Source: Bolinopsis microptera (Eukaryota > Ctenophora > Tentaculata > Lobata > Bolinopsidae). Taken from it: a stretch of DNA of 50,000 nucleotides. Made by a program: the position numbers and the translations under genes. The DNA lies in contig NC_087081.1 in NCBI RefSeq assembly GCF_026151205.1, forward strand, positions 14,242,340 through 14,292,339, written 5' to 3'. The notes below the pieces were generated by a model. That model was not told where the DNA came from. It made no database searches and was given only the letters and a program-made list of their open reading frames with translations. Shown here piece after piece: positions 20,811-30,163 of the stretch (positions are counted from its first letter, which is position 1; each line of letters opens with the position of its first letter).

Positions 20811-21060
20811 CTTTATTGTTAGTACTTTGGTCCGAGACATCAATTTTGTATGAAAAGCATTAATACATCGCCAGCGATAACTCTTTTTAAAGTTTGTTCA
20901 AACTTTCCACAGAGTTGAAATCCATAGTACAACTACAAAGACAAGCTGATTAGCTCGGCGTGTCGATGTAAATCTGAGAAAAACTGATTGTAATTCAACT
21001 TCTTCGTGTGCTTTTTATGCTGACTTAGAGGTGCATTATTCTCCAGTATATATTTCGAAA
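20811..21060. other. Unassigned sequence
   Basis: No feature seen; it leads into the 172-bp repeat, of which the last bases (about 21050 onward) are already part. Confidence 0.35.
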
Positions 21061-21565
21061 TATATGCCTGCGTTTCGCTAGAAACCGCCATTTTGAGATA
21101 TTTTCTTGTGTTTGAAGTCATATCTCAAGTTTGGCACATAGAAACTCGCCCAAAATCGCACAGATTATCCATCTGATAGCCATACAACTATCTAGAAAGT
21201 TTAAAGAAAACCTATCATTCAGATCTCTAAATATATGCCTGTGTTCCGCTAGAAACCTCAATTTGGAGATATTTTCTTGTGTTTGAAGTCATATCTCAAG
21301 TTCGGCACATAGAAACTCGCCCAAAATCGCACAGATTATCCATCTGATAGCCATACAACTATTTAGAAAGTTTAAAGAAAACATATCATTCAGATCTCTA
21401 AATATATGCCTGTGTTCCGCTAGAAACCTCAATTTGGGGATATTTTCTTGTGTTTGAAGTCATATCTCAAGTTTGGCACTTAGAAATTCTCCCAAACTCT
21501 CACACATTATCTGTCGTATAGTCATCTAACTATCTGGAAAGTTTGAAGAAAATCTGTCATTCAGA
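21061..21565. repeat. ~172-bp tandem repeat, three copies
   Basis: Copies start with TATGCCTG at 21061, 21234 and 21405 (spacings 173 and 171). Each carries TTTTCTTGTGTTTGAAGTCA and CATCTGATAGCCATACAACT-type landmarks. Copies 1 and 2 are closest; the third is diverged at its end (CTGTCGTATAGTCATC). The period is nucleosome-sized, as in many satellites, but only three copies are here. Confidence 0.9.
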
Positions 21566-22010
21566 TCTTGTGAAAATCAAAAATATATTCTAAGTTATCC
21601 ACTAAAACACTCGATTTTCGAACTTTTTATTTGGAACAGATTTGTCGAAATAAAAGTTCTTCTGTTCTGCAGACACTTTCGCGCTTGTGTAGTAGCGCGC
21701 GACAGCCATTTGGCGCAAACTCATGGTTAGATGGGCCATAATTTGCAAATGTACTTCAGAACTAGCATTGTCTGAAAATAAAAGACCACTTAAATTGCAC
21801 TTTTTGCATAAAAAGTATATCTCTGTTAACATTTCTGAAATTCTATCTAATTTGTAACGTACGTCCATACCAGCACATGTGTGTTGTGCGCAAACATAAT
21901 TTGAGCCGAATCCAGATAGCACGATTCCTGTTCACGAACAGGTGTTCGTGAAAAACTTATGATATGATGGTTACCAGATCATATGACTGCCTAAAAACAG
22001 TGCACAGATT
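21566..22010. other. Unassigned sequence
   Basis: An open 106-codon minus frame (21922-21602) shows no motif and unremarkable composition; nothing else is seen. Confidence 0.35.
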
Positions 22011-22016
22011 TGCTTA

Positions 22017-22072
22017 GGATGATGTGAACCCCTCGACTGCTTGACACAGAATCAAGTAGGGTCCACATCATC
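22017..22072. repeat. 56-nt imperfect hairpin
   Basis: GATGATGTGAACCC pairs with GGGTCCACATCATC (one mismatch), and inside it CTGCTTGA pairs with TCAAGTAG around a 7-nt loop, with a bulge on one side. It could be a small-RNA precursor-like fold or a transposon end. Confidence 0.5.
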
Positions 22073-22199
22073 GCAAGCACTGGACTCATCCTGGACTCGA
22101 GCATTCTCTTATCTCTAGGGAGGCCGTGGGTCCATTAATTTCGTCTAGTAGACGGAAGAGTACCATGTCAAGAATTGGAATAGTTGTTGTTGTTGTTGT

Positions 22200-22502
22200 G
22201 GGGGGGGGTCCAAGGTCCAAGGGGAACTTTGGGAAAGTCCCCCAAGATTTCTGAAGTTCCCCAAAAAAAAGTTCCCAAAGTTCCCCAAAATTATTCAAAA
22301 TTTCTCTAATATACATTAATACCCATTAATGTTGACACTGAACATGTATGTTATTATAAGGTATAATCTTAACTTACTAGTTGATACTTGCAGCATGATA
22401 ATTTTTTTGGCATGATGATATTTTTGGGGAACTTTGGGAAAGTCCCCCAGGTTTCCTGAAGTTCCCCAAAGTTCCTCTTGGACCCCCCCCCCCCCCCCCC
22501 CT
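22200..22502. mobile_element. Small terminal-inverted-repeat element (MITE-like) with G/C-tract ends
   Basis: The left end GGGGGGTCCAAG...GGAACTTTGGG is mirrored at the right as CCCAAAGTTCCTCTTGGACCC followed by a run of about 17 C. Internally, GGGAACTTTGGGAAAGTCCC occurs near both ends in the same orientation, as does GAAGTTCCCC. A GTT microsatellite (about 22181-22198) abuts the left end. About 300 bp, no ORF, superfamily not identified. Confidence 0.65.
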
Positions 22503-23078
22503 GTTATTGATGGCAACTGATAATACTCCACCATAAACGAACGACTTCTATACCACATTTAAATCGTAATTATTTATTTCAATGAGCAATATATGGAGAA
22601 CACCCCCTCTTTTGCTATTGAATCAGATAATTTATATATTAGAAGATTGTGGAGACCTAGAATGAACTTGTTATCTGTTTTAAGAAGTGATTTAAATAGT
22701 AGAAATTAGCACATAGATAACTTGCATGAATTAAACGAAATCAAAGATATAGCTGCATGCAACAGATGTTGGGAAAATTTGTTTCAAGGGTACAGTTTAC
22801 CGCATTGAAGTATTTTTTTAAATCATTTTTGACGATAAGATCATGTTTTATAATAATTATTATTGTATGCTACGCTACAATCAGTGCTATTCGTAACTAA
22901 TTATATCCGAGAGACCGCATTTGAATCGTTATCAATAGTTTGATCCAGCAATTTACTACGCTACAATTAATGGCAAATTATTCTACTAGTCATAACTAAT
23001 TTCATCCAAGATACCATACATAATACATATTACCATTGAATTTCATAACATTTCATGATTGATATGCTCCCATATAAT
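22503..23078. other. AT-rich stretch with a diverged ~85-bp duplication
   Basis: A CTACGCTACAAT block with following TAACTAATT/TCATAACTAATTTCATCC similarity occurs at about 22870 and 22957. Nothing coding is seen. Confidence 0.45.
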
Positions 23079-24173
23079 GGGGAAAATGGGCGATTAGGGA
23101 TGGCCTCTATACGGCCACTATACGGCCTCTATATGGCCTTTATACGGCCCCTACAAGGCCACTATACAGCCTCTATACGGCCGTTACATGGCCTTTATAC
23201 GGCCTTTATACGGCCACTATGCGGCCTCTATACGGCCACTATATGGCCTTTATACGGCTACTATACGGGCACTTAAAAGATATTTTACATGGAACCGGCT
23301 ACTAACCGGCACTTAAAAAGTGGTCACTAGCCGGCTACTAGCCGGCCAGTGACCACAAAGTGGCTACTAACCGGCTACTAGGCGGTCACTAGCCGGCTAT
23401 TAGCTTGTCTCTAAAGCAGACCTACTTTCTCGAGGTCCCAAACCAGCTTCTAGCCAGCTACTAGCCGGCACTTGAAAAGCGGTCACTAGCCGGCTACTAA
23501 CCGGCTGCTAACTGGCTAGTAGCCACAAAGTGGGGTAGAGCATAGTTTTAAAGTCTACAGACTTCAGGTTGTTGAGTTATTAGGTCAAAACCTATTTTTA
23601 CGCTCTCGCGTGTCGAAATTATGTACTTATTACCTCGGGGCGGAAGACGTGTCTACCGGAATATTCTCAGATCCTTGATTAGTTGCCTGCTGTAAGAAAG
23701 AATCAAAGTTAAATTGTGACCTGCTGTACTATTTGACTGCAACTAATCGGAAAATAGCAAGTAGTGGCCGATTTGTAGCCGGTTTGGAACCTCGAATAAT
23801 CGGGTCTTCTTTATAACGTAGCTAAGTGCCGGTAAGTGACCGGCTAGTGGCCTGTGAGTAGCCACTTTGTGGCTACTAGCCGGTTAGTAGCCGGCTAGTG
23901 ACCGCTTTTCAAGTGCCGGCTAGAAGCCGGTTTGGGACCTCGAGAAAGTAGGTCTTCTTTAGAGCCAAGCTAATAGCCGGTTAGTGACCGCCTAGTAGCC
24001 GGTTAAAAGCCAATTTGTGGTCACTAGCCGGTTAGTGACCACTTTTTAAGTGCCAGTTAGTAGCCGGTTTCATGAACCGGTTTCATGAAAAATATCTTTA
24101 TAAAGGCCGTATAGTGGCCGTATAAAGACCGTTTAGTGGCCGTATAGAGGCCAAACCTAATTGCCCATTTTCC
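23079..24173. mobile_element. 1.1-kb inverted-repeat element built of 11-bp units
   Basis: The left end GGGAAAATGGGCGATTAGG is mirrored at 24173 by its near complement, and the similarity runs inwards through about 450 bp on the left and 350 bp on the right. The outer parts are arrays of TATACGGCCAC-type 11-mers. The inner parts are arrays of ACTAGCCGGCT/ACTAACCGGCT-type 11-mers, many centred on CCGG. Both arms also share a CTTTCTCGAGGTCCCAAACC landmark. A unique centre lies at about 23541-23820. The plus-strand open frame 23055-23276 is a by-product of the repeat. It looks like a foldback-type non-autonomous transposon whose arms are minisatellite-like. Confidence 0.8.
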
Positions 24174-24748
24174 CTCGATCAAAAAAGTTGTTTAGCATAA
24201 TATAGACTACTGTTATATTCAGACACAACTTTTGCGAACATTGAAATTTATCAAGTATGAACATGTGGGCCGTGGGGGTGGGCTGGTTTGAGCTTATGAA
24301 TGCGAGAAACGTTCCTGGGATGTCTCGACTTGTCGAGCTAAAGTCGGAGTATTTACTTGTCAACTTACATGTCGTACTTACTGGTAAAACTGGAAGGTAA
24401 CTCGGTAATCTGCCGATGCACATCTGGGGCACACCTCGGGCACATCTCGGGCACACCTCGGGCACAAACTCGGGCACATCTCGGGCAGAAAGCACACCTC
24501 GGGCACACCGACAAGTGGAAGGGGTACCCGGTTCAACGCCCTCCGACACCACGGCTACACCCACTTGGTCGTAAACCACAGCAGAGGTTTCGTCGACCCC
24601 GTCACCGGCGTTCATACGAATACAAGAGGCTATTTGTGATTCCAGTATTACTATTACCAGTAATTACAGCTATAAGTTAACCTCAACTTTTGCACGTAAC
24701 ATCTCGGATTTTGTTCCGATTTTTTTACTTCTTCGTCTCCAGCAGCAG
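24174..24748. repeat. Short 11-bp tandem array in otherwise unassigned sequence
   Basis: At about 24424-24510, units of ACCTCGGGCAC/ATCTCGGGCAC recur about seven times with small changes. Overlapping open frames on both strands (24157-24615 minus, 24357-24680 plus) owe their length to this GC-rich array and carry no motif I know. Confidence 0.6.
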
Positions 24749-24781
<33 letters not shown>

Positions 24782-24844
24782 ATTACCCGTGAGCTTGTGA
24801 AATACGAATATGATCCGTATTCAGTTCACAAGCTCACGGGTAAT
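24749..24844. repeat. 31-nt poly(C) tract followed by a perfect 20-bp hairpin
   Basis: Poly(C) occupies 24749-24779. ATTACCCGTGAGCTTGTGAA (24782-24801) pairs perfectly with 24825-24844, and the intervening ATACG...CGTAT extends the stem. This may be the end of a foldback element, or its complete small copy. Confidence 0.85.
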
Positions 24845-25330
24845 CTCGTGACGTTGCTCCCACGGTCCTAATCCTGATTTGAACCATTGAGATCCGATCC
24901 ATCGATACGTGATTGACTATTTGAGGATAGGATCGTGCTAGCCGTACACTAACAAGCTGTAACAGGCTGTCGATCACATCACAGTCTACAGTGCATATAG
25001 GAGAGCGGTATGGGAATCAGTTATCGCAATCCAAAATCGCAACCAATCTTCAGTTTACCCCTCGACGCAAGCAAGGCTCGAAGGACCATGTCCTGAACTG
25101 ATTTATGTATATATAACATTTGTCCAATTTATCGACATCAAATGAAAATATACTATGGTAGAGTTCAGCTCAGATCATATATCAAACTGGAAATGTTACG
25201 TATACAAAGTAGCTAGTAACAGTTCTGATCATGTGTCTAATTGGAAATGTGTCGTATTGAAATTGTATCACAATTCCGGACATATGTCTTTTTTTCTGGT
25301 AACTTGAGTCGGACCAGAGTCGCTGTCGGA
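24845..25330. other. Unassigned sequence
   Basis: Only a weak internal duplication (AACTGGAAATGTTACGTAT / AATTGGAAATGTGTCGTAT) is visible, with no gene. Confidence 0.35.
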
Positions 25331-25359
25331 CAGATGTCGCTGTTTTTTTTTAATTTTTA

Positions 25360-25740
25360 TTTTTAGGTCGAGGGCGCTCACTCTACCTCCCCGGATTAGC
25401 AAGGAGGCTACGTCCGCCTTGTGGCTAACGTCTGATGGAGCTCCTTTGGACTGCAGGCTTTGTACCGTTTGCTCTGCTTGGCATGGGGTTCGCAGAGCCC
25501 GGTACGTCCAAAAGACATAACATAGTTATGACCCGGTGGATCGGCGATGACCCTAAGGTTATCTACCATAATGATCCGTCATCGGGAGACTCCATAGAAC
25601 CCGTTAGGAGTCAGGTGTCGAAACATCCTCCCGGAAAAGGTAGTGCGTTACTTCGAGGCATTATGCTAGCGGGCCTGCACTGGTGATCCTCGAGGTTGTG
25701 TCGTGCTTTTAGTATTTAGGAGCCGAGGATGACTGACTGA
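25360..25740 (+). mobile_element. SINE-like or RTE-derived retroposon ending in GACTGACTGA
   Basis: A GC-rich block of about 370 bp, set between T/A-rich runs. It starts GTCGAGGGCGCTCACTC and ends GAGGATGACTGACTGA. Short tandem GACT tails are typical of RTE elements and of SINEs mobilised by them, and resemble the AGTCAGTA tail of element A. GGTTCGCAGAGCCC (about 25487) is only a poor match to a Pol III B box. The 83-codon ORF at 25435 is probably not a gene. Confidence 0.35.
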
Positions 25741-25772
25741 TTTTGTTTTTATTTTTATTTTTATTTTATTTT
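25741..25772. repeat. T/A-rich simple repeat (TTTTTA)n
   Basis: Repeated TTTTTATTTTTATTTTTATT run directly after the retroposon-like block. Confidence 0.8.
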
Positions 25773-25877
25773 GGAATTTCCATCCATTTTGAACTTAGAG
25801 TAAAACTAGTTAAATTTTGGTAAGTTATAGTTCAAACAAAAACAATTAGGAATATTTAAAGAACATCTGAGCTACAA

Positions 25878-26270
25878 TTAGCCATCTGTGTTTGTGATCA
25901 TACGAGTGTTACTCTCTTTCTCTAGCTGTGCAGTCTTCAACGCAAGTTTTTGTTTCTCCTGATCGAGTTTTTGTTGTTTTCTTAGTTCCAATTCTTGCCT
26001 CTGTTGTTTCAGGGCGAGAGCCGCTCTTATCCTCTCTTCTTCTTGTTTCCTATGCGTGAGTTGTACTCTCTGTGCTTCCAATTCAGTAGATGTGACTTCC
26101 TCGACCACAGTTTCTATTCGGGCTCCCGGGTGACACAAAATGAATGGATTTAGTTTAGCCGTCTGCCTGAATTTAATTGACTCTAGTCGTTCAATTGCTA
26201 CGTGTATCAGTGTTCTCCCTCTTCTCACTCCATGGTTTTCCTGTTTTTCCAGGTGACCAGACTGGAGGAC
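25878..26270 (-). CDS. Coiled-coil coding segment of unknown function
   Basis: The minus frame is open from about 26290 to the stop at 25878. From the Met at 26228 it reads 116 residues: a basic start, FRQTAKLNPFILCHPG, then about 60 residues of uninterrupted E/K/Q/R/L-rich heptad-like sequence (for example LALKQQRQELELRKQQKLDQ). The composition is strongly coding-like and predicts a charged alpha-helical coiled coil. It lies downstream of two well-formed exons at 26625-26439 and 27045-26833 and could belong to the same gene, but I could not find a splice junction that joins the frames. Function unknown. Confidence 0.45.
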   Translation of the reverse strand, partial: VLQSGHLEKQENHGVRRGRTLIHVAIERLESIKFRQTAKLNPFILCHPGARIETVVEEVTSTELEAQRVQLTHRKQEEERIRAALALKQQRQELELRKQQKLDQEKQKLALKTAQLEKESNTRMITNTDG

Positions 26271-26438
26271 GTTCCAGACGGTAGTGCTGTGTGTTTATGA
26301 ACCTTCCTGGGATGGAGTATGTTTTGTTTGCTGTGATGGTTATACTTTGCTCATTTGTAGGAGATTAGCCAAATAGTATTATATGTTATTTAAACTTCAT
26401 TTCTTGAAATTGTTGGCGGCATAGTTCAAGCAGCTTAC

Positions 26439-27045
26439 CAATAGTTCCTCTCAGAGTGATCTCTATTGCCGTTCGGTGCTCCAGAAAGCTCTGGGGGCAG
26501 TCCTCATCCACCATTAGCTTTACTCTTGTTAGGTTTTCTGTTATATCCGTGGCTGGGGAGAACGATTCCCATTTTTGGTTTAGAGCTTGGATAAGGGATC
26601 TGAGTTGGGTGGCTGATGTAGGATCCTGGACGGTGAACTTTTAAGCCCTTGCCGACTTTACGTTCTCTGTGTTAACGATCTGTATACCTCTGTCGATCGT
26701 AAGCTGCGGAGGGAGGGGGTTAGTTTTGGGTAATGATATGTTTTAAGTTTTGTGAAATGGCTATATTTGGGCTGTGTGTTGGGCCGTATGGTTTAGTTCA
26801 ATTTTTGATTTCAATATCGAATCTTAACTTACTGAGTTTTCTAGGACAGTGGCACGCATCCTATCGAAGTCTGATTTTTCTAGCTTGAGGAGGCTAGAAT
26901 GGAATAAAAAGACAGGTAGGCCCTTCGAAGAGCTCTTTGGTGTGCTTTCACTGTCGAGCTCTGCTCTCTGGATTGCCGTCAGTCTCACCGTCTTCGGTGT
27001 TCTGTGGGAGTCACCGCTGTCGCGTTTCCTCTTCTGATTTGCCAT
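26439..27045 (-). CDS. Unidentified spliced gene, first two coding exons
   Basis: Exon 1 runs 27045-26833: Met-Ala-Asn, a basic N-terminus like a nuclear localisation signal (NQKRKRDSG), then LPVFLFHSSLLKLEKSDFDR, ending in codon TCA at a perfect GTAAGT donor. Exon 2 runs 26625-26439, after a CCGTCCAG acceptor. It is in phase 0 and open for 62 codons (DPTSATQLRSLIQALNQKWE ... FLEHRTAIEITLRGTI), ending at G|GTAAGC. A possible third exon starts at 26306 after ATCCCAG and stays open for 38 codons (YRLERPPVWSPGKTGKPW) to a stop. The phases agree for exons 1 to 3. No family is recognised; it could be a host gene or the ORF of an intron-bearing transposon. Confidence 0.5.
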
Positions 27046-27571
27046 TTCCTGAGGGAGTTAATTGGCTAATTCGAATATGGTTGTCGGGGTTACGTTTCGG
27101 TTAAGTTTGTGAAATCGGTGTGGCTTCGAGTTAGGCTAGAAAAACTAAAGAAGTCAATGTTTTGCTGAAAAGTCATCAATTGGCTACGTGAAACAGTGCG
27201 GTGTCTAGGATCGGCTTTTTATTAACGAAAATATACCGCGAAAGTAAAATGATGCAGAGTGCAAAGTTAATTAATTCAACTGGGGGATATATTCAGAAAA
27301 CCAGACGCGTGTACGTTGTCTTGAGTGTATGTTTGGTTTGTCTCTTTTCTGTAATTGCATCGAGTAAGTAATAGTATGTGCGTGTAAGTGTTAAACTGGT
27401 TCGAGTGTAACTTTGCTGCATTATTGATTTCTCGCTCACTTGTGAGATTACGTTTGATTGGTTGATCTGTGAGTCATGTGATGCCGTTTGTGAAGTAGTC
27501 TATAGTTGCTCGTGAAAATATGTTCGTGCGCGGTATTTCTATGCTGGTTTGTCTTGGCGGGAGGCCGACGG
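27046..27571. other. Unassigned sequence upstream of the minus-strand gene
   Basis: It would contain the promoter and 5' UTR of the gene whose first coding exon starts at 27045. No clear TATA or initiator is assigned. Confidence 0.3.
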
Positions 27572-27924
27572 CCAGGCCCCCTCATTACTAGGGGACCCAG
27601 GGAGATCAGATCATATCACTAATTAGTGACGTATAATTAGTGATGTGATCCATCAGTAGGATTTAACTGACCTAGAAATGGGCTAGATACAGGGTAGAGT
27701 TCACATGTACATCATAGCAGTTCATTAAGAAGTAAACATGATCTTTAAGATTTGACCGCTCGACTCGTATATCACATAAGGGACGGGAGCTCTTGCTAAA
27801 GGGGGGTTCTCGTATCTAGGGATGTGATACGTACGTGCCAAAGGCATGCAACGGGAGTGAGCCGATCAAGTGTTCTTAGGTATATATACGGGAAGATGAT
27901 AGACAATAGTATCGCATTCTATCA

Positions 27925-28245
27925 AAGGCATCATGTAGCCGGTGGGCCGGACATGATACGACATATCTCGACACGTCGGGGTTTGTCAGGGTTCGTCGGG
28001 GTTTGTCGGGGTTTGTCAGGGTTTGTCGGCTTTGTCGGGGTTTGTCGAGCCTGGAGGCTTTTTTTTCTTTCTTTTTTTTTTGAGTCTCCCAACAAAAAGC
28101 CGATACGGAGTCATCAAGCTTTACGTGGAAAAACACTACACAAGAAGGCCTCATGTAGCCGGTGGCCCGAGGCAAAACCCCTCGACAAACCCCGTCTGTC
28201 GGGGTTTGTCGGGGTTTGTCGAGCCTGGAGGCTACATGATGCCTT
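27925..28245. repeat. Inverted-repeat core with GTCGGGGTTT minisatellite
   Basis: GGCATCATGTAGCC (about 27926) is mirrored by GGCTACATGATGCC (about 28230), with a third TCATGTAGCCGGTGG copy in between (about 28150). Next to each end are runs of a 10-bp GTCGGGGTTT unit (about eight copies at 27975-28048, about three at 28198-28220). The overlapping ORFs at 27824-28426 and 27876-28268 come from this array. Confidence 0.7.
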
Positions 28246-28425
28246 ATCAACATGCCTACCTTCTCCAAATGCTTTTTTGAAGAGTTTGCCAGGGTGGGAT
28301 GTTAGCAATTGCTTCTTCCACCTCTGTCAAGCTGTTCAAAAGAACATCCAGAAAAATTTTAAGAAGATTTATTTTGCAGATAAATTGTTTGCCAACTGTT
28401 ATAACTGTTTAGAAAACTATAATTG

Positions 28426-28517
28426 ATGTATTCAGTATTCAGTATTCAGTATTCAGTATTCAGTATTCAGTATTCAGTATTCAGTATTCAGTATTCAGTA
28501 TTCAGTATTCAGTATTC
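28426..28517. repeat. (TATTCAG)n microsatellite
   Basis: About thirteen perfect copies of a 7-bp unit inside the TIR element. Confidence 0.97.
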
Positions 28518-28752
28518 AATAAATTTGATTAATTATCCTATGAAAAATGTGTATTGACTTGTTAATTTAAATCAAAAGTAAGGGGTAAAACTGGGCTAGA
28601 TGTAGGGTAGAGTTCACATGTTCTGTAAATCGTAGTTGGTGGATCACATCACTAATTATACGTCACATCACTAATTATACGTCATATGATCTGACCCCTA
28701 ATAATAGAGGGGGCCTGGAAGTCGTGCAGCCGTCTTGGCGCTGTTAAATGTA

Positions 28753-29573
28753 CAGGGTGGGCCAAAAGTCAGTACCCATACGTTGGTCTGAATAGCTCAG
28801 TCACTGAGTGCCCAATTGAAATAATTCTTTCTGGTACATGGTATGACTTACTACCACCACTGGTTCGAGGAATTTGTCAAATCGAAACATATTCGTGTTT
28901 ATTTCTTTCAAATGAAGGTTTATTTTCGCATTTATTTGATAGTTTGGATAGTCGGATCGAGCCAAATTTTATTGAATGGTGTTTGGCCATTTAAATTACG
29001 TTTGTCCTGAAAAAATGAGAGTTCTAGCTTATCAGATGACCGAAATATGAAGCATAACTTACCTGGGGACCCCAGGCTATTATGTTCATAAATAAAGATT
29101 TGGCGGAATGACAGGCTGAGCGCCGCCCAGTAAAGCATAACGAGTTTGTTCATTACGTGTGATCAGGTGATTGGGTTGAGGCTAGATCCGCATTATGGGA
29201 GTCGTGCAGAGAGCCCAATTACGGTGTCGTAATTGGGTAATCATTGAGTACCCAATCAATTTTGTTAACGAGATAAACAAATTGCTTGATAACTTCGTCA
29301 TTTTAGATCCGTTTCACACCATCTTTTCAGATTATATTCCGAATTAAGTAACCTTTTGCAATATGTTACAACGGAGTCTCTAAAATGATCACAAACACCA
29401 GTATAAGCAATTCAATGTTGATTGGGTGTGGCCCCCAAAATTCGAATTTCACGGAATCCTCGAACAAGTAGGTACAGTATACGGATACCATCTGCAAAGC
29501 AACAACTCTCAAATATAAAACACGGCAGTAGTATAAGACCCAACGTAGGGGTACTGAATTTTGGCCCACCCTG
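28753..29573. mobile_element. Mariner-type non-autonomous element with TA target duplications
   Basis: The left end CAGGGTGGGCCAAAAGTCAG is mirrored at the right by TTTTGGCCCACCCTG (29559-29573), and TA dinucleotides flank both ends (28751-28752, 29574-29575). The CAGGGTGGxCCAAAA-type terminus is known from mariner elements. At 821 bp it is too short for an intact transposase, and I found no clear transposase remnant. An internal CCCAATTACG/CGTAATTGGG hairpin lies at 29214-29237. Confidence 0.8.
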
Positions 29574-29575
29574 TA

Positions 29576-30160
29576 GCTGCTTCGCTGACTCACAATCTGC
29601 GACGTCGTGAGTTTAATTTACGCTCACTGAAGCACATCTCACAAAACTTGCTACCTTATATTCAGTTTAGCTGTATGATGCCAACTTATAACCTCTGATC
29701 CTACAAGATTTCTTTGATAGTAGGTAACTTTGAAATATAAAATCTTCTGTATTATGCCTTGCACGGTAAACCCAGATTAAGAGTATAGTGTGGGAGCGAC
29801 ACACTCACACTAAGCTCGCTCCTGAGCAACCGAAAAGATCTTGCTTCGAGTATCTCTCGCATCACTTCAGTGTCAGTTTTAACTATCCTCACAATCGCAA
29901 TTAAATACATTTATTGTGAAAATATTATAGTTCAACTATTCTCCCCTAACTTCCCAGTTCATCCGATCGGGTTCATCCGATCGGAACAAAATGTATCTTA
30001 CTGTGTGTATCTTGCTGTGTGTATCTTACATATTAAATATCAGCACGATCAAGTGATAGTATAGGGGCTGAAATATATCATTTGCTGTTTTACGTAACAG
30101 ATCAGCAGATTAAAGATAAGTAATGTCAATGACAACATGTACTTTTTCAGCATCCGGTCG
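29576..30160. other. Unassigned sequence
   Basis: Only short local duplications (GTTCATCCGATCGG twice near 29955; TGTGTATCTT three times near 30005). No gene. Confidence 0.4.
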
Positions 30161-30163
30161 GAG

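Larger units (their letters stand above)
27572..28718. mobile_element. 1.15-kb terminal-inverted-repeat element with internal arrays
   Basis: CCAGGCCCCCTC (27572-27583) mirrors GAGGGGGCCTGG (28707-28718). Inside these, CAGATCATAT and several ACGTATAATTAGTGATGTGA copies are inverted between the two ends. A 28-bp GGGCTAGAT...GGGTAGAGTTCACATG segment occurs at both sides in direct orientation (about 27682 and 28593). The interior holds a 10-bp GTCGGGGTTT array and a 7-bp TATTCAG array. No transposase is present; superfamily unknown. Confidence 0.7.

Noticed and set aside
23055-23276. Plus-strand repetitive ORF (RPLYGLYTAFIRPL-like)
   Set aside because: Produced by the 11-bp array, shifts frame with each unit, and no exon or signal context.
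24157-24680. Two overlapping ORFs on opposite strands
   Set aside because: Their length comes from the stop-poor GC-rich 11-bp array; no motif and no splice context.
25480-25500. tRNA-like Pol III B box in the retroposon-like block
   Set aside because: Only a partial match to GGTTCGANNCC and no convincing A box upstream, so no tRNA or tRNA-derived head is claimed.
27824-28426. 200-codon ORF with GLSGFVGVC-type repeats
   Set aside because: Translation of the GTCGGGGTTT array and its inverted copies within a TIR element.
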